Shown here piece after piece: positions 12,586 to 22,473 of a DNA stretch of 64,000 nucleotides. Position 1 is the stretch's first letter, and each line of letters starts with the position of its first letter. The DNA is from UBA10649 sp963755335 (GTDB lineage Bacteria; Actinomycetota; Actinomycetes; S36-B12). The notes under the pieces were generated by a model, which was given only the letters and a program-made list of their open reading frames with translations, did not search any database and had not been told where the DNA came from. The stretch lies in the NCBI GenBank assembly GCA_963755335.1, contig CAVWJW010000008.1, forward strand, positions 1,240,001 through 1,304,000, in the 5' to 3' direction. The translations under genes and the position numbers were made by a program.

Positions 12586-14177
12586 GCACTACGCAGGGCG
12601 CGCCCATGTCGGTCGACAGTGGGCGCCCCTCGCGGAGTTCGCTCGTCCTCCTCGCCCTCGTCACGGGGGCGATCGTCAGCAATATCAACCTCGGCATCGC
12701 GAATGTGGCCCTGCCGACCATCGGCGCCGACCTCAACGCGACGCAGGACCAGCTGACGTCGATCGCGAACGCCTTCGCGCTCGGGCTCGCGTCGACGGTC
12801 CTGTACCTCGGCACTATCGGGGATCGCTACGGACGCAAGCTCCTGTTCGTGGCTGGCTGCGTCCTGACCGTCCCCACCTCGATGATGGCAGCCTGGGCTC
12901 CGAACCCGGAGTTCCTGACCTTCGCCCGGCTGCTGTGCGGCTTCGCGGCCGCCCTGCTGTTCCCGACGACCCTGTCGCTCATCGGTGCCCTCTACCGCGG
13001 CAAGGCCAAGGTCAGCGCGATCGCGCTGTGGTCAGGTCTCGGAGGAGGCGTAGCCGCCCTCGGTCCGCTCATCGGCGGGTGGCTGCTGCAGTACTTCTGG
13101 TGGGGATCGGTCTTCCTCGTCGCTCTCCCGCTCGACGTGCTGGCGCTGGCGGTGGGCCTCGTGGTGCTGCCGTGGCATGCCAAGGAGGAGGTCTTCCGGG
13201 TCGATCACCTCGGCGGCATCCTGTCGGTCTTCGGGGTCGGCGGCCTGGTCCTGACGATCGAGCACGCCGACAAGGGCATCACGCCGCGATGGATCGCGTC
13301 CCTGCTCGTCGCCGCCGTCGCACTCTCGGCCTTCTTCTGGCGGGAGACGAAGGCTGAGCGGCCACTTGTCTCGCTGCCGCTGGCGAAGGCCCGCACCTTC
13401 TGGGTCGCCTTCGTGGCCGGGGCGATCACCTTCGGCTCACTCATCGGCGCCATGTTCATCGGACAGCAGTTCACCCAGAACGTGCTGGGTTACTCGGCCC
13501 TCGAGGCGGCCGCGGTCGTCGTGCCCGCCGCTGTCTTCACGGCCATCTTCGGACAGATCGCGGGTCGGATCATCAATGCCAGGGGCTCGCAGTTCACCTT
13601 CATGCTGGGGCTGGGGGCGGTGGCAGCGGCCTTCACGATCATGCTCGTGACGTGGGTCGACGGTGCCTCGATCGGCTGGGTCATGGCCGGCTACGCGCTG
13701 GTCGGCACCGGCGTCGGGCTCGCCGCCACGCCAGCGTCACGATCCCTGATGTCGTCCGTGCCGCCCAGCCGCGGCGGTATGGGCTCCGCGTTCCTGGACC
13801 TGACGCGAGACTTCGGTGGCGCGATCCTTCAGGCCATCATGGGCGGGATCCTGGCCGGGGCTTACGCCAGGCAGATGGCCGCCGACCTCGCCTCGCTGCC
13901 CGCCGACCAGGCGGCCAAGGTCAGCAGCGAGACGTCGACCGCGCTCACCTCGTCGTACGAGGGCGCCGCCGAGGTGGCGAAGCAGTATCCGAGCTACTCC
14001 GATCAGATCGTCAAGGCGGCAGCCGATGCCTTCACCGACGGGAAGACGCTGGCGATCGGGGTCGCGCTCGTCCTGACCCTGATCGGCCTGATCCTCGTTC
14101 TCGTGGTGTACCCGCGCAAGGACTCCGAGGAGGCCTACTACTCGCGCGTGCTCAGTGACGCAGGTGCGCCGGGGTGA
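12582..14177 (+). CDS. DHA2-family MFS drug transporter (EmrB/QacA-like)
   Basis: A 531-residue protein with about fourteen membrane segments, as expected for the DHA2 group. NLGIANVALPTIGADLNAT opens the first helix region and TIGDRYGRKLLF is the cytoplasmic motif A loop. The GTG start overlaps the MmpL stop; an ATG at 12606 is an alternative. It is probably in the same TetR-controlled unit as the MmpL gene. The substrate is unknown. Confidence 0.87.
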   Translation: MSTTQGAPMSVDSGRPSRSSLVLLALVTGAIVSNINLGIANVALPTIGADLNATQDQLTSIANAFALGLASTVLYLGTIGDRYGRKLLFVAGCVLTVPTSMMAAWAPNPEFLTFARLLCGFAAALLFPTTLSLIGALYRGKAKVSAIALWSGLGGGVAALGPLIGGWLLQYFWWGSVFLVALPLDVLALAVGLVVLPWHAKEEVFRVDHLGGILSVFGVGGLVLTIEHADKGITPRWIASLLVAAVALSAFFWRETKAERPLVSLPLAKARTFWVAFVAGAITFGSLIGAMFIGQQFTQNVLGYSALEAAAVVVPAAVFTAIFGQIAGRIINARGSQFTFMLGLGAVAAAFTIMLVTWVDGASIGWVMAGYALVGTGVGLAATPASRSLMSSVPPSRGGMGSAFLDLTRDFGGAILQAIMGGILAGAYARQMAADLASLPADQAAKVSSETSTALTSSYEGAAEVAKQYPSYSDQIVKAAADAFTDGKTLAIGVALVLTLIGLILVLVVYPRKDSEEAYYSRVLSDAGAPG

Positions 14178-15506
14178 TCGGGCCGAGAGCGTCGCGGGCG
14201 ATTCACGTCATCGCACCCGTGCTGATCGTGCTGTACGCCGCTTCTGAGCGTGCTGGAGTGGCGCTCGCTGCACGCCGACGGCTCGTGGGCCTTCGTCCAG
14301 AGCCTGATGGCCGGCGGCTACTGGATCGGGGACCCCTACCGGCTCGTGGCCGACATGATCGCGGAGACCCCGATCTCCGTCCTGGCCCTCCTGGGGGTGA
14401 GCAGCCGCAGCGCCTTGGTCATCGCTCACGGCGTCGGCTACATCCTGATCCCGAGCCTTGCCTGGGCAGCAGCGCTGTGGATCTCGCGGCGCAGCGCGGT
14501 CTTCGCCTTCCTGCTGCTGGGCTACTGCGCCACCGCCCTGACGAGCGGCTTCCTCGCCATCGGCGAGTACAACTTCCTGTTCGCCTTCGCCGCCCTGTGC
14601 TTCGCCGCGATCGTTCGATTCTGGACGCGTCCGAGTCTGGGCATGGCATGGGTCGTGGTGGGCTCCGCCTTCGTCGTGATGTCCAGCCACGGCCTGACCT
14701 TCCTGCTGTCGCCGCTCCTGCTCGTGTCCGTGTTCTTGCCCATGCGGTCGCGCGGACGGCCGAAGACCGGCGAGATGCCCATGGTCATCGCCGGGGGACT
14801 GCTGCTCGCGGGCTCGGTCCTCGGGGTGCTGGCTGTCGTGCACCCCTACGCATCGCGCAACGTCGAGCGGGCGAGCGACCTCATGACGCCGCTGTCAGAG
14901 AACCACCAGCTCCAGTTCGTCCTGGTGTGGCTGCTCCTTCTGCCTCTGGCCGTCGCGGCGCGGCGACCGCTCGTTCGTCGGATCACGACGGGCGTGCTCC
15001 TGGCCGGACTCGTCGTGCTCGTCCTCACGACGGCCCTCTGGGCGTCGCCGTGGGAGCAGCACGCCTCCCGGGCGTGGGGAGCGATCGTGCTGTTCGTGCT
15101 GCTGGCGGAGGCCCTCGTGGTCGTGTGGCCCACGATGACATCACATGACATCGAGGTCGTCCCTGACACTCGGCCGGTCGAACGCCGCCTCACCGGGCTC
15201 TCCTTCGCCCTCTTCATCGCCCTGCTCATCCCGTCCGCGGTGCAGACGGTGCAGTTCGGCTCCTTCGTCCGGACGTTCGACGCCTACGTGAACGCGAACT
15301 CGGGCTTCGTCGCCAACGCCGACTTCGTCGCGCAGGTGCCGGCCGCGGAGCGCTACGGGTGGCCGGCCACATTCCCCAGCCTCAGCGTCGCGCTCGGCCT
15401 CCGGCCAGGCACAGCGATCGTCCTGAATCCGGCGGACACCGTCTGGGACCCGCCCTTCGACGATCACGATCCCCCCGACCTCCCGGCCCGGTACGCGCAC
15501 TCGTAG
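14174..15506 (+). CDS. Polytopic membrane protein of unknown function (frameshifted)
   Basis: About 443 residues with roughly ten hydrophobic segments and short polar loops (DGSWAFVQSLMAGGYWIGD, SAFVVMSSHGLTFLLSPLLL). I do not recognise a family; the layout loosely resembles GT-C type membrane glycosyltransferases, but no catalytic motif is visible. The GTG overlaps the preceding MFS stop. The first 22 codons (MIGPRASRAIHVIAPVLIVL) lie in a different frame from the rest; one surplus base near 14243 explains this and restores LSVLEWRSLHADGS. Probably the last gene of the export block. Confidence 0.6.
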
Positions 15507-15530
15507 GTCCAGGCGGCGCGAGGGCGTCCC

Positions 15531-15536
15531 TACAAT
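15531..15536 (+). promoter_or_regulatory. -10 element of a leaderless miaB transcript
   Basis: TACAAT is followed by 6 bases and the miaB GTG at 15543. There is no Shine-Dalgarno, consistent with a leaderless mRNA. Confidence 0.55.
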
Positions 15537-15542
15537 CAACGG

Positions 15543-17012
15543 GTGCACCACGACCACGCCGATGCCTCCGCAGCCCTGCCGCGCACCTACCAGGTGCGAA
15601 CGTATGGCTGCCAGATGAACGTGCACGACTCCGAGCGGCTGTCCGGGCTGCTGGAGGCGGCGGGGTACGTCGCGGCCGCCGACGGAGCTGTAGCGGACGT
15701 CGTCGTGTTCAACACCTGCGCGGTTCGCGAGAACGCCGACAACCGCCTCTACGGGAACCTGAGCCACCTCGTGCCGGTCAAGGCCGAGCATCCCGGAATG
15801 CAGATCGCCGTCGGCGGCTGCCTCGCACAGAAGGACCAAGGCCAGATCCTGGCCAAGGCACCGTGGGTCGACGTGGTCTTCGGGACGCACAACATCGGCT
15901 CGCTGCCCGTGCTGCTCGAGCGGGCGCGGATCGCCGACGAGGCCCAGGTGGAGATCCGCGAGGCGCTCGAGACGTTCCCCTCCAACCTGCCCACCAAGCG
16001 CGACAGCGCGTACTCGGCGTGGGTGTCGGTGAGCGTCGGCTGCAACAACACCTGCACGTTCTGCATCGTCCCCTCACTGCGCGGCAAGGAGAAGGACCGG
16101 CGGCCGGGGGAGATCCTCGCCGAGATCGAGGCGCTCGTCGCCGAGGGCGTCATCGAGATCACCCTGCTGGGCCAGAACGTGAATGCGTATGGGTCGGAGT
16201 TCGGCGATCGAGAGGCCTTCTCGGCGCTGCTTCGGGCGTGCGGCGCGGTTCCGGGCCTCGAGCGGGTGCGCTTCACCAGTCCGCACCCGCGCGACTTCAC
16301 CGACGATGTCATCGCCGCCATGGCGCAGACGCCGAACGTCATGCCACAACTGCACATGCCGCTCCAGTCCGGCAGTGACGTCGTGCTGCAGCGCATGCGC
16401 CGCTCGTACCGTCAGGACCGATATCTCGGAATCATCGATCGAGTGCGCCAGGCGATGCCGGACGCGGCCATCACGACCGACATCATCGTCGGCTTCCCCG
16501 GCGAGACAGACGACGACTTCGAGCAGACGATGCATGTCGTGCGCGAGGCCCGGTTCGCCGGTGCCTACACGTTCCAGTACTCGAAGCGGCCCGGCACGCC
16601 CGCGGCCGACATGGACGACCAGATCCCGCGGCAGGTGGTGCAGGAGCGGTACGAGCGGCTCGTCGACCTGGTGAACGAGATCTCCTGGCAGGAGAACCTC
16701 AAGCAGGCCGGGCGGGTGGTCGAGGTGCTGGTCGCCGAGGGCGAGGGCCGCAAGGACGAGCAGACGGATCGGCTCTCCGGCCGGGCGCCCGACAATCGGC
16801 TCGTCCACGTCGCCGTCGATGCGAGCGTCGGCGTGCCGAGGCCCGGTGACGTCGTCACCGCCGAGATCACCCACGCGGCTCCCCACCACCTCGTCGCGGA
16901 TCGCGTCCTGAGCGTTCGGCGCACGGCGCGCCGGCGATGCGGCCGAGCGAGCGGCCGCCGGGCCGCGCCGGGGGTCCTGCTCGGCATGCCGACGGTGCGA
17001 AGCGGCACGTGA
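15543..17012 (+). CDS. miaB: tRNA-2-methylthio-N6-isopentenyladenosine synthase MiaB
   Basis: A 489-residue radical-SAM methylthiotransferase that adds the 2-methylthio group to i6A37 of tRNAs. The N-terminal UPF0004 domain has the three cluster cysteines C23, C59 and C93. The radical-SAM motif C167-NNT-C171-TF-C174 follows, and a C-terminal TRAM domain (GRVVEVLVAEGEG, DKILVHVAV-like strand) ends the protein. The GTG is used because it sits 6 bases after a TACAAT -10. The stop overlaps miaA (GTGA), so the two enzymes acting on A37 are translationally coupled. Confidence 0.95.
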   Translation: MHHDHADASAALPRTYQVRTYGCQMNVHDSERLSGLLEAAGYVAAADGAVADVVVFNTCAVRENADNRLYGNLSHLVPVKAEHPGMQIAVGGCLAQKDQGQILAKAPWVDVVFGTHNIGSLPVLLERARIADEAQVEIREALETFPSNLPTKRDSAYSAWVSVSVGCNNTCTFCIVPSLRGKEKDRRPGEILAEIEALVAEGVIEITLLGQNVNAYGSEFGDREAFSALLRACGAVPGLERVRFTSPHPRDFTDDVIAAMAQTPNVMPQLHMPLQSGSDVVLQRMRRSYRQDRYLGIIDRVRQAMPDAAITTDIIVGFPGETDDDFEQTMHVVREARFAGAYTFQYSKRPGTPAADMDDQIPRQVVQERYERLVDLVNEISWQENLKQAGRVVEVLVAEGEGRKDEQTDRLSGRAPDNRLVHVAVDASVGVPRPGDVVTAEITHAAPHHLVADRVLSVRRTARRRCGRASGRRAAPGVLLGMPTVRSGT

Positions 17013-17928
17013 CCTCCGCCGTCCTGGCGATCGTCGGGCCCACGGCTTCGGGCAAGTCGGCACTCGCCGTCGCGGTCGCGCAACGACTCGGTCGTGCCGA
17101 GATCGTCGGCACCGACTCGATGCAGGTCTATCGGGGCATGGACATCGGCACGGCCACGCCGACGCCCGCGGAGCAGGGCGGCGTCCGGCACCACCTCATC
17201 GACGTCTGGGACCCGGCCCACCCGGTGACCGTCGCGGAGTTCCAGGAGCAGGCGCGGGCAGCCATCGCCTCGGTGGCCTCGCGGGGGGCCGTGCCCATCG
17301 TCGTGGGCGGCAGCGGGCTGTACGTGTCGGCGGTGCTGGACGACCTGCGGTTCCCGGGCACGGATCCCCGCATCCGCGGGCGCCTCGAGGCCGACCTCGA
17401 GACGGCAGGGGCGCCGGAGATGCACAGGCGGCTGGCCGCCGTGGATCCGCCGGCCGCGGCCGCGATCCTGCCGACGAACGGCCGCCGCATCGTGCGTGCC
17501 CTCGAGGTCGTCGAGCTCACCGGAGGCCCGTTCGTCGCGACGCTGCCGGAGCCGGTGGCCGTGTACCCCGGTCCGCGCATCGGCCTGGACGTGCCGCGCG
17601 ACGTCCTCGATGACCGGATCGCGGCACGAGTGGACCGCATGTGGGCCGACGGCTTCGTCGACGAGGTCCGCGGCCTCGCGCAGGACGGCCTCGGCGAACA
17701 CGCCCACGGCGTCGCGCGCCCTCGGCTACTCAGCAGGTGCTGGCGCTGCTGGCCGGTGAACTCACCGACGAGCAGGCCCGGCAGGCCACGGTGGATGCGA
17801 CCAGGAAGTTCGCACGTCGCCAGCAGCGGTGGTTCCGGCGCGACCCGCGGATCCGGTGGATCCCCTACGACAGCCCGGCGGCGGTCGATGACGTCGTGGA
17901 GATGTGGGGCTCGGACACCACGACGTAG
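17009..17928 (+). CDS. miaA: tRNA dimethylallyltransferase MiaA (two frameshifts)
   Basis: Transfers the dimethylallyl group to A37 of tRNAs, supplying the substrate of MiaB. The P-loop IVGPTASGKSAL is at residues 8-19, followed by the conserved TDSMQVYRGMDIGTA and HHLIDVWDP segments. The C-terminal part QQVLALLAGELTDEQARQAT and KFARRQQRWFRRDPRI is intact but in another frame. Two surplus bases, near 17704 (after CACGCC) and at 17730 (after GGCTAC), explain the breaks and restore TASRALGYQQVL. The full protein would be about 305 residues, normal for the family. The last 64 bases overlap the convergent PIG-L gene. Confidence 0.88.
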
Positions 17929-18662
17929 TACTCGGTGCCGAGCACGAGCTTCTGCACCGCGCCTGGGAGTCGAGTCAGCACGGCGAGCGTGCGCACGGTG
18001 CCGTCGGCGGTCGCCTGCGACCCATGCGAGCGCAGGGCAGCGGCCTTGGCGCGCATGAAGGGCCGCACGTTGACCCGATGGGTGATCTGCCGGGACGGGG
18101 TCCACGCCGTGTCGAACTCCGCCGGCGAGAACTCGCTCGGGGTCAGATGCAGGGCCGCTGCGGCGTGCACGGCCCGGGCGATCGGCTCCCGAGGCAGGGT
18201 CGCCTCGAACAGCCGCGGCGCACGGGAGCACAGCACGCTGGCCGCACGTGTCGAGCGGTGCACCTGCAGGTGGTCGGGATGCCCGTAGCCGCCGGAGGGG
18301 TCGTACCCGACCAGCACGTCGGCGGACTCCTCATCGCAGATGTCGGCGATCTGCTGACCGACGGTGAACCTGCTGAACGAGGCGAAGCCACCCACGACAT
18401 CGCCGACGAGGCCCGAGTCGGGGTAGCCCAGGCTCACGGTGCGGACGACGCCGAGCGCGGCGGCGGACTCGGCCAGCTCGCGTGCCCGCGTGGCGGCGAG
18501 GTCCTGCTGGAGCTGCGAGGAGGTGAGGCCCGCGGCCCCGTCCGTCGCGACGACGAGGACGACGCGATGACCCTCGGCGGCCGCCTTCGCCATCGTGCCG
18601 GCGGTGAGCAGCGCCTCGTCATCGGGGTGCGCGTGGACGAACACCAGGGTGCGAGGGCTCAC
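17865..18662 (-). CDS. PIG-L (LmbE-like) family deacetylase
   Basis: A 265-residue zinc-dependent N-acetylglucosaminyl-type deacetylase. The metal motif HAHPDDE is at residues 10-16, and the second motif GYGHPDHLQVH supplies the other ligand. The family includes MshB and Mca of mycothiol metabolism, but this protein is shorter than MshB and its neighbours do not settle the substrate. It is divergent from a GT4 glycosyltransferase with 31 bases between the starts; that pairing of a glycosyltransferase with a deacetylase suggests a shared sugar pathway, which is inference. The GTG lies close behind a CACAAT -10 element. Confidence 0.82.
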   Translation of the reverse strand: MSPRTLVFVHAHPDDEALLTAGTMAKAAAEGHRVVLVVATDGAAGLTSSQLQQDLAATRARELAESAAALGVVRTVSLGYPDSGLVGDVVGGFASFSRFTVGQQIADICDEESADVLVGYDPSGGYGHPDHLQVHRSTRAASVLCSRAPRLFEATLPREPIARAVHAAAALHLTPSEFSPAEFDTAWTPSRQITHRVNVRPFMRAKAAALRSHGSQATADGTVRTLAVLTRLPGAVQKLVLGTEYYVVVSEPHISTTSSTAAGLS

Positions 18663-18693
18663 GAGGGGTCATTGTGGCGTACGGTCCTGCCTC

Positions 18694-19819
18694 GTGAGGA
18701 TCGCCCACGTCAGCGACTGCTTCGCGCCGCGCACCGGGGGCATCGAGACCCAGGTCGGCGCACTGGCCGCCCGTCAGCTCGAGTCCGGCGACGACGTCAG
18801 GGTCATCACCGCGACGCCGGGGCACGGGGACGTGTTCGCGGGCGACGACCGGGTCGACGGCCTGCTCGTCCATCGGGTGGCAGCCCACATCCCGTTCGAG
18901 CTGCCGGTGCATCCACGCACCGGGCGAGAGGTCACCCGGCTGCTCGCCCAGGACCCGGTTGATGTCGTGCACGTGCACGCGGGCGTCGTCTCGCCCTTCG
19001 CCTGGGGAGCGATCCGTGCCGCCAGCCGGGCGGGCATCCCGACCCTCGTGACGGTGCACAGCATCTGGGGACCACTCGCCAGCCCGGGGTTCGGGCTGTC
19101 CGACGCGCTGCTGCGGTGGAGTCGCTGGGGGGTGACCCTCAGCGCGGTCAGTGACGTCGCGGCGGCGCATATCGCCGAGTCGGTGCCGAGGGCTGGGCGG
19201 GTACTGGTGGTCCCGAACGGGATCGACCCGGCCGCAGTGGAGCGTCGCGCACATCGAGGCCGGCCCGGGAGTTCTGCGCCTGGCGAGCGTCCTTCGGATG
19301 GCTCCTCGCAAGCGCACGCTCCCGCTCGTGAAGATCATCGAGGCGGCCATCCGGCGGCTCGACGGGGTCGAGGTGCGTGCGGTCCTCGTCGGCGACGGAC
19401 CGGAGCGGGCCCGGGCGGAGAAGTACGTCGCAGACCAGGGCCTCGGCGAGGCGATCCGCTTCGCCGGCCGACTGGATCGTGCGGGCATCCTCGACGTCTT
19501 CGCCCGCACCGACGCGTACATCCAGCCCTCGGTGAAGGAGTCCTTCGGACTCGCCGCACTCGAGGCTCGCACGGCGGGCCTGCCGATCGTGGCCCGGTCG
19601 CAGACCGGTACGACGCAGTTCGTCCACGAGGGCGTCGAGGGCCTGCTGGCCGACGACGACGCGCGGATGGCCGCGTCGATTGTTCGCCTGGGCCACGATC
19701 GTGCCCTGCTGGCGCGCATCGCTGAGCACAACGCGACGGTCGCCCCGCTGGAGGCGTGGCCGCATGTCCTGCAGATGGTGACCGATGCGTATCGGGTTGC
19801 GGGCGCCGAGACCGGCTGA
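18694..19819 (+). CDS. GT4-family glycosyltransferase (frameshifted)
   Basis: About 375 residues with the GT-B fold of family GT4. The N-terminal domain begins VRIAHVSDCFAPRTGGIETQ (glycine-rich acceptor loop) and contains VDVVHVHAGVVSPFAWG. The C-terminal nucleotide-sugar domain has VLVGDGPERARAEKYV and the acidic motif SVKESFGLAALEA. The halves are in different frames; one surplus G at about 19237 restores AWSVAHIEAGP. Donor and acceptor are unknown. It is divergent from the PIG-L deacetylase; dapF follows on its own promoter. Confidence 0.83.
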
Positions 19820-19829
19820 GCGCACCCGT

Positions 19830-19835
19830 TACAGT
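19830..19835 (+). promoter_or_regulatory. -10 element of a leaderless dapF transcript
   Basis: TACAGT, then 6 bases, then the dapF GTG at 19842. No ribosome-binding site is present, fitting leaderless translation. Confidence 0.5.
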
Positions 19836-19841
19836 GCAGGC

Positions 19842-20696
19842 GTGGCGCGACTGAATGAAGTGGCCTTCGTCAAGGGGCATGGCACGGGCAACGACTTCGT
19901 CGTGATCCCCGATGTCGATGGGCATCTCGACCTGACTCCCGATCAGGTGCGCTGGCTGTGCGATCGGCACATGGGCGTCGGCGGAAACGGCGTCCTGCGA
20001 GTGGTGCGCACCGAGCACGTGCCGCAGATCGCCGAGTTCGCCGCGGTCGCGGAGTTCTTCATGGACTACCGCAACGCCGACGGCTCCCTCGCCGAGATGT
20101 GCGGCAATGGCGCACGTGTCTTCGTTCGCTACCTCGATGCGACCGGACTCGTCACCGACAACGAGGTCGTCATCGCGACCCGGGGCGGTCTGTGCAGCAC
20201 CACGATCAACTCCGACCGGTCCATCACGATCGACATGGGCAGGGCGACTACGCCGACGTCCTCGGCCACCCCGAAGGTCGTCGTGGGCGACCGCTCGTGG
20301 GCGGCCGTAGGCGTGCTCGTCCCCAACCCCCACGCGGTGGTGTTCGTCGACGATCTCGACGAGGCCGGCGACCTTCGTGCGGCTCCCGACGTGACTCCGG
20401 GGGACGTGTTCCCGGAGGGGGTCAACGTCGAGTTCGTCGTCGAGCGTGGTCCGAACCACGTGGCCCTGCGGGTGCACGAGCGCGGTGTCGGGGAGACCCT
20501 GTCGTGCGGAACCGGAGCGTGTGCCGCGGCCTGGGCCGCGCGCCGACGCGACGATACCGGCGCGACGGGCGAGAGCACGACGCGCGTCGACGTTCCCGGC
20601 GGCACGGTCACCGTGACGGAGACCGCCGAGGGCCGCCTCCTGCTGACCGGTCCGGCCGACCTCGTCGCTCGCGGCACCCTTCTGCTGCCCGAGTAG
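19842..20696 (+). CDS. dapF: Diaminopimelate epimerase DapF
   Basis: A 284-residue enzyme converting LL- to meso-diaminopimelate for lysine and peptidoglycan synthesis. The substrate loop KGHGTGNDFVVI starts near residue 11. The two catalytic cysteines are in MCGNGAR (Cys87) and in SCGTGACA near residue 228. The GTG start is supported by the TACAGT -10 six bases upstream. It closes the conserved miaB-miaA-dapF segment; the next conserved gene, hflX, is 12.5 kb away instead of adjacent. Confidence 0.95.
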   Translation: MARLNEVAFVKGHGTGNDFVVIPDVDGHLDLTPDQVRWLCDRHMGVGGNGVLRVVRTEHVPQIAEFAAVAEFFMDYRNADGSLAEMCGNGARVFVRYLDATGLVTDNEVVIATRGGLCSTTINSDRSITIDMGRATTPTSSATPKVVVGDRSWAAVGVLVPNPHAVVFVDDLDEAGDLRAAPDVTPGDVFPEGVNVEFVVERGPNHVALRVHERGVGETLSCGTGACAAAWAARRRDDTGATGESTTRVDVPGGTVTVTETAEGRLLLTGPADLVARGTLLLPE

Positions 20697-20700
20697 CCGA

Positions 20701-21780
20701 TCTCAGCGACCTCTCGGTCCGCGGGTCTCGCGCGCTGGATCAGCGCGGCAGCCACGAGGGCCTCGCCGGTCCACGGTGGTTCGACCACGGTGGCTGGCGG
20801 GCCCATCAGGTCGATCGCGGCGACGGGCGGCGCGTAGGCCGCGGCGGTGTCGCCGGTCCAGGTTGCGCGGCATGGAGGGTGGCGACGGGGGTGCGCCAGC
20901 GTCACATCACGGATGAGCCGGCGGGCGAATCGGCTCTCGCCGGGCGCCATCCGGATCAGCCCGGCCTCTACCGCGAGGTCAAGGTCGGACTGGCTCCTGA
21001 GCCGTCCGCAAGGGCCGTCAGGACATCCGGCCGGGCCGGCCACGGCCAGGTCGACCAGGGCCGACGGCTGGCGTCCGGCAGGGTCGCGAGCAGGTCCGCC
21101 TGATCGAGGGCCGCGGGGACTGGCAGCACGCGCGGCAGCGGCGCGACGCCGGCCAGTTCGTCGGCACTCAGGCCTCGCGCAGCGCGAGGGATTCCGAGCG
21201 CTTCCGCAATGACCTCCAGGGGTGCGCTGGGGTAATCGTCACCGAATTCGGCCTTGAGCAGGGCGACCGCGGCCTCGGGAGACAGTCGTTCGATGGCCAG
21301 GCGCGACCACCCGGTCAGGGCGCTCGCCACCACGGTGGTCGGCCGACTCGCGGCGATGATCGCCACAGGCAGCCGTTCCAGGCGTCGCTCCGCGAGGGCA
21401 AGGACGCCGAGGTCCGGTCTGTCGAGATCCTGCAGGTCGTCGATGATCACCAGGACGGGTGCCAGCGTGCACGCCAGCGCAGTCTGCACGGCGATCGCGG
21501 CGGACCAGTCGCCCGGTCGGGCACCGTCGGAGCGCGCCAATGGCGCGAGAGCGGCCAGCCACTCGGCAGCGATCGGGAGCGCCTCGGTGTCGTCGCGTCG
21601 TCCACGCAGGTCGACGAGCGTGAAGCCCGCGTCCTTCGCGTGTGATCGCGCCTCGCCGAGCAGCGTCGATTTGCCGATTCCGGGCTCGCCCAGGATGAGG
21701 AGGTGCCCACCCGTCCCGTCCGACGCTGCGTCGAGGACGCGAAGGAGCGCTGACCGCTCGGCGGACCTCCCGTAGATCAC
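20701..21780 (-). pseudogene. Remnant of a LAL/MalT-type AAA ATPase regulator
   Basis: The N-terminal ATPase domain of a large LuxR-family (LAL) regulator is visible: VIYGRSAERSALLRVLD, Walker A GEPGIGKSTLLGEA and Walker B VLVIIDDLQDLD, then SDLDLAVEAGLIRMAPGESR and FARRLIRDVTLAH. The frame changes at least twice between 20968 and 21060. The remaining coding signal runs into the antisense of dapF without a proper stop. Intact family members are about 900 residues with a C-terminal LuxR helix-turn-helix; only about 350 residues remain and no HTH is present. The GTG at 21780 is the best start. The truncation at dapF suggests loss of the 3' part. Confidence 0.68.
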
Positions 21781-21824
21781 ATACGACGGTCGCTCGCGAG
21801 CCTGCCGTGCGGCCAGTGCCGATG

Positions 21825-21842
21825 GTCCCCAGCCCAGGGGAC
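21825..21842. promoter_or_regulatory. Palindrome upstream of the repeat-protein gene
   Basis: GTCCCC and GGGGAC flank a 6-base spacer (AGCCCA) in the divergent region between the LAL remnant and the repeat protein. It may be an operator for a LAL-type regulator; no direct evidence. Confidence 0.4.
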
Positions 21843-21955
21843 ATCTTCCGCAACGGCGCTGCCGCAGGACCAGTGGTTTCCCTGATGTCGGCCCGCGCGC
21901 AGAGCGCGAACCTAGAGGTGCAAGGCAACACCGAGAACTCAACCGAGGAGTCGAG

Positions 21956-22397
21956 ATGTCAACCACACCAACGAGTGCACCGCACTTGGCCACACAGTTC
22001 CAGCGCCCGACCGAGACCGCATGATCACTTCGTTCGCAACCTCGCCATCACGTTGGGCGCGAGCGGCGTGATCCTCGCGGGCTTCGCCGGGGCGCAGTAC
22101 CTGTCGAATGCGCAGGAAGCACCATCGGCGGCCACGGTCACGTCGGTCCAGGCCCTTGATGCCTACGCGCCGGGTGGCAGCGTCTATGCCGCGCAGGTTC
22201 CTACGGCGACGTTGAGTGGGCTTGATGCCTACGCGCCGGGTGGCAGCGTCTATGCCGCGCAGGTTCCGACGGCGACGTTGAGTGGTCTTGATGCCTACGC
22301 GCCGGGTGGCAGCGTCTATGCCGCGCAGGTTCCGGGTACGCCGTCAATCGTGTTGACGCCGCAGGCGGCGAAGTGGATGGGCACGAATGCCTCCTAG
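21956..22397 (+). CDS. Small membrane-anchored protein with 22-residue tandem repeats (frameshifted)
   Basis: I do not recognise this protein. It begins MSTTPTSAPHLATQFQRPTE after a GAGGAG ribosome-binding site. Next come a single hydrophobic segment (LAITLGASGVILAGFAG) and the linker YLSNAQEAPSAATV. Three tandem copies of a 22-residue unit starting LDAYAPGGSVYAAQVP follow, then a short tail ending KWMGTNAS. The first 20 codons and the rest are in different frames; one surplus base near 22016 restores a continuous frame of about 146 residues. Probably anchored by its N-terminal helix with the repeats outside the cell. Two of the repeats are nearly identical in DNA, suggesting recent duplication. 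A LAL-type regulator remnant is divergent to it. Confidence 0.55.
22155..22334 (+). repeat. Tandem 66-base coding repeat, about 2.7 copies
   Basis: Units start at 22155, 22221 and 22287. The first two are full length and differ at only a few bases. The third is the same for 48 bases (LDAYAPGGSVYAAQVP) and then diverges. The unit length is a multiple of three, so copy-number change would keep the frame. Confidence 0.9.
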
Positions 22398-22432
22398 AGG
22401 CATCCAGCCGATCTCGGTGAGTAGGCCGGCCA

Positions 22433-22462
22433 CGTGGGGTCAGTCCTCGGACTGGCCCCACG
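22433..22462. terminator. Bidirectional terminator hairpin
   Basis: CGTGGGGTCAGTC pairs with GACTGGCCCCACG (one G-T pair) closing on a CTCG tetraloop. It lies between the convergent repeat-protein gene and the formate operon, so it probably serves both; there is no clear T-run. Confidence 0.7.
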
Positions 22463-22473
22463 CTCTCGTGCTC

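Noticed and set aside
17700..17735. Programmed +1 frameshifting in miaA, lexA and nrdR
   Set aside because: The shift sites share no slippery codon, stop codon context or downstream structure, and the same +1 bias affects unrelated genes, which fits sequencing insertions better.
17865..18662. Calling the PIG-L protein MshB and the adjacent GT4 MshA (mycothiol pathway)
   Set aside because: Both families are broad and this deacetylase is shorter than MshB. Nothing else in the window supports mycothiol synthesis.
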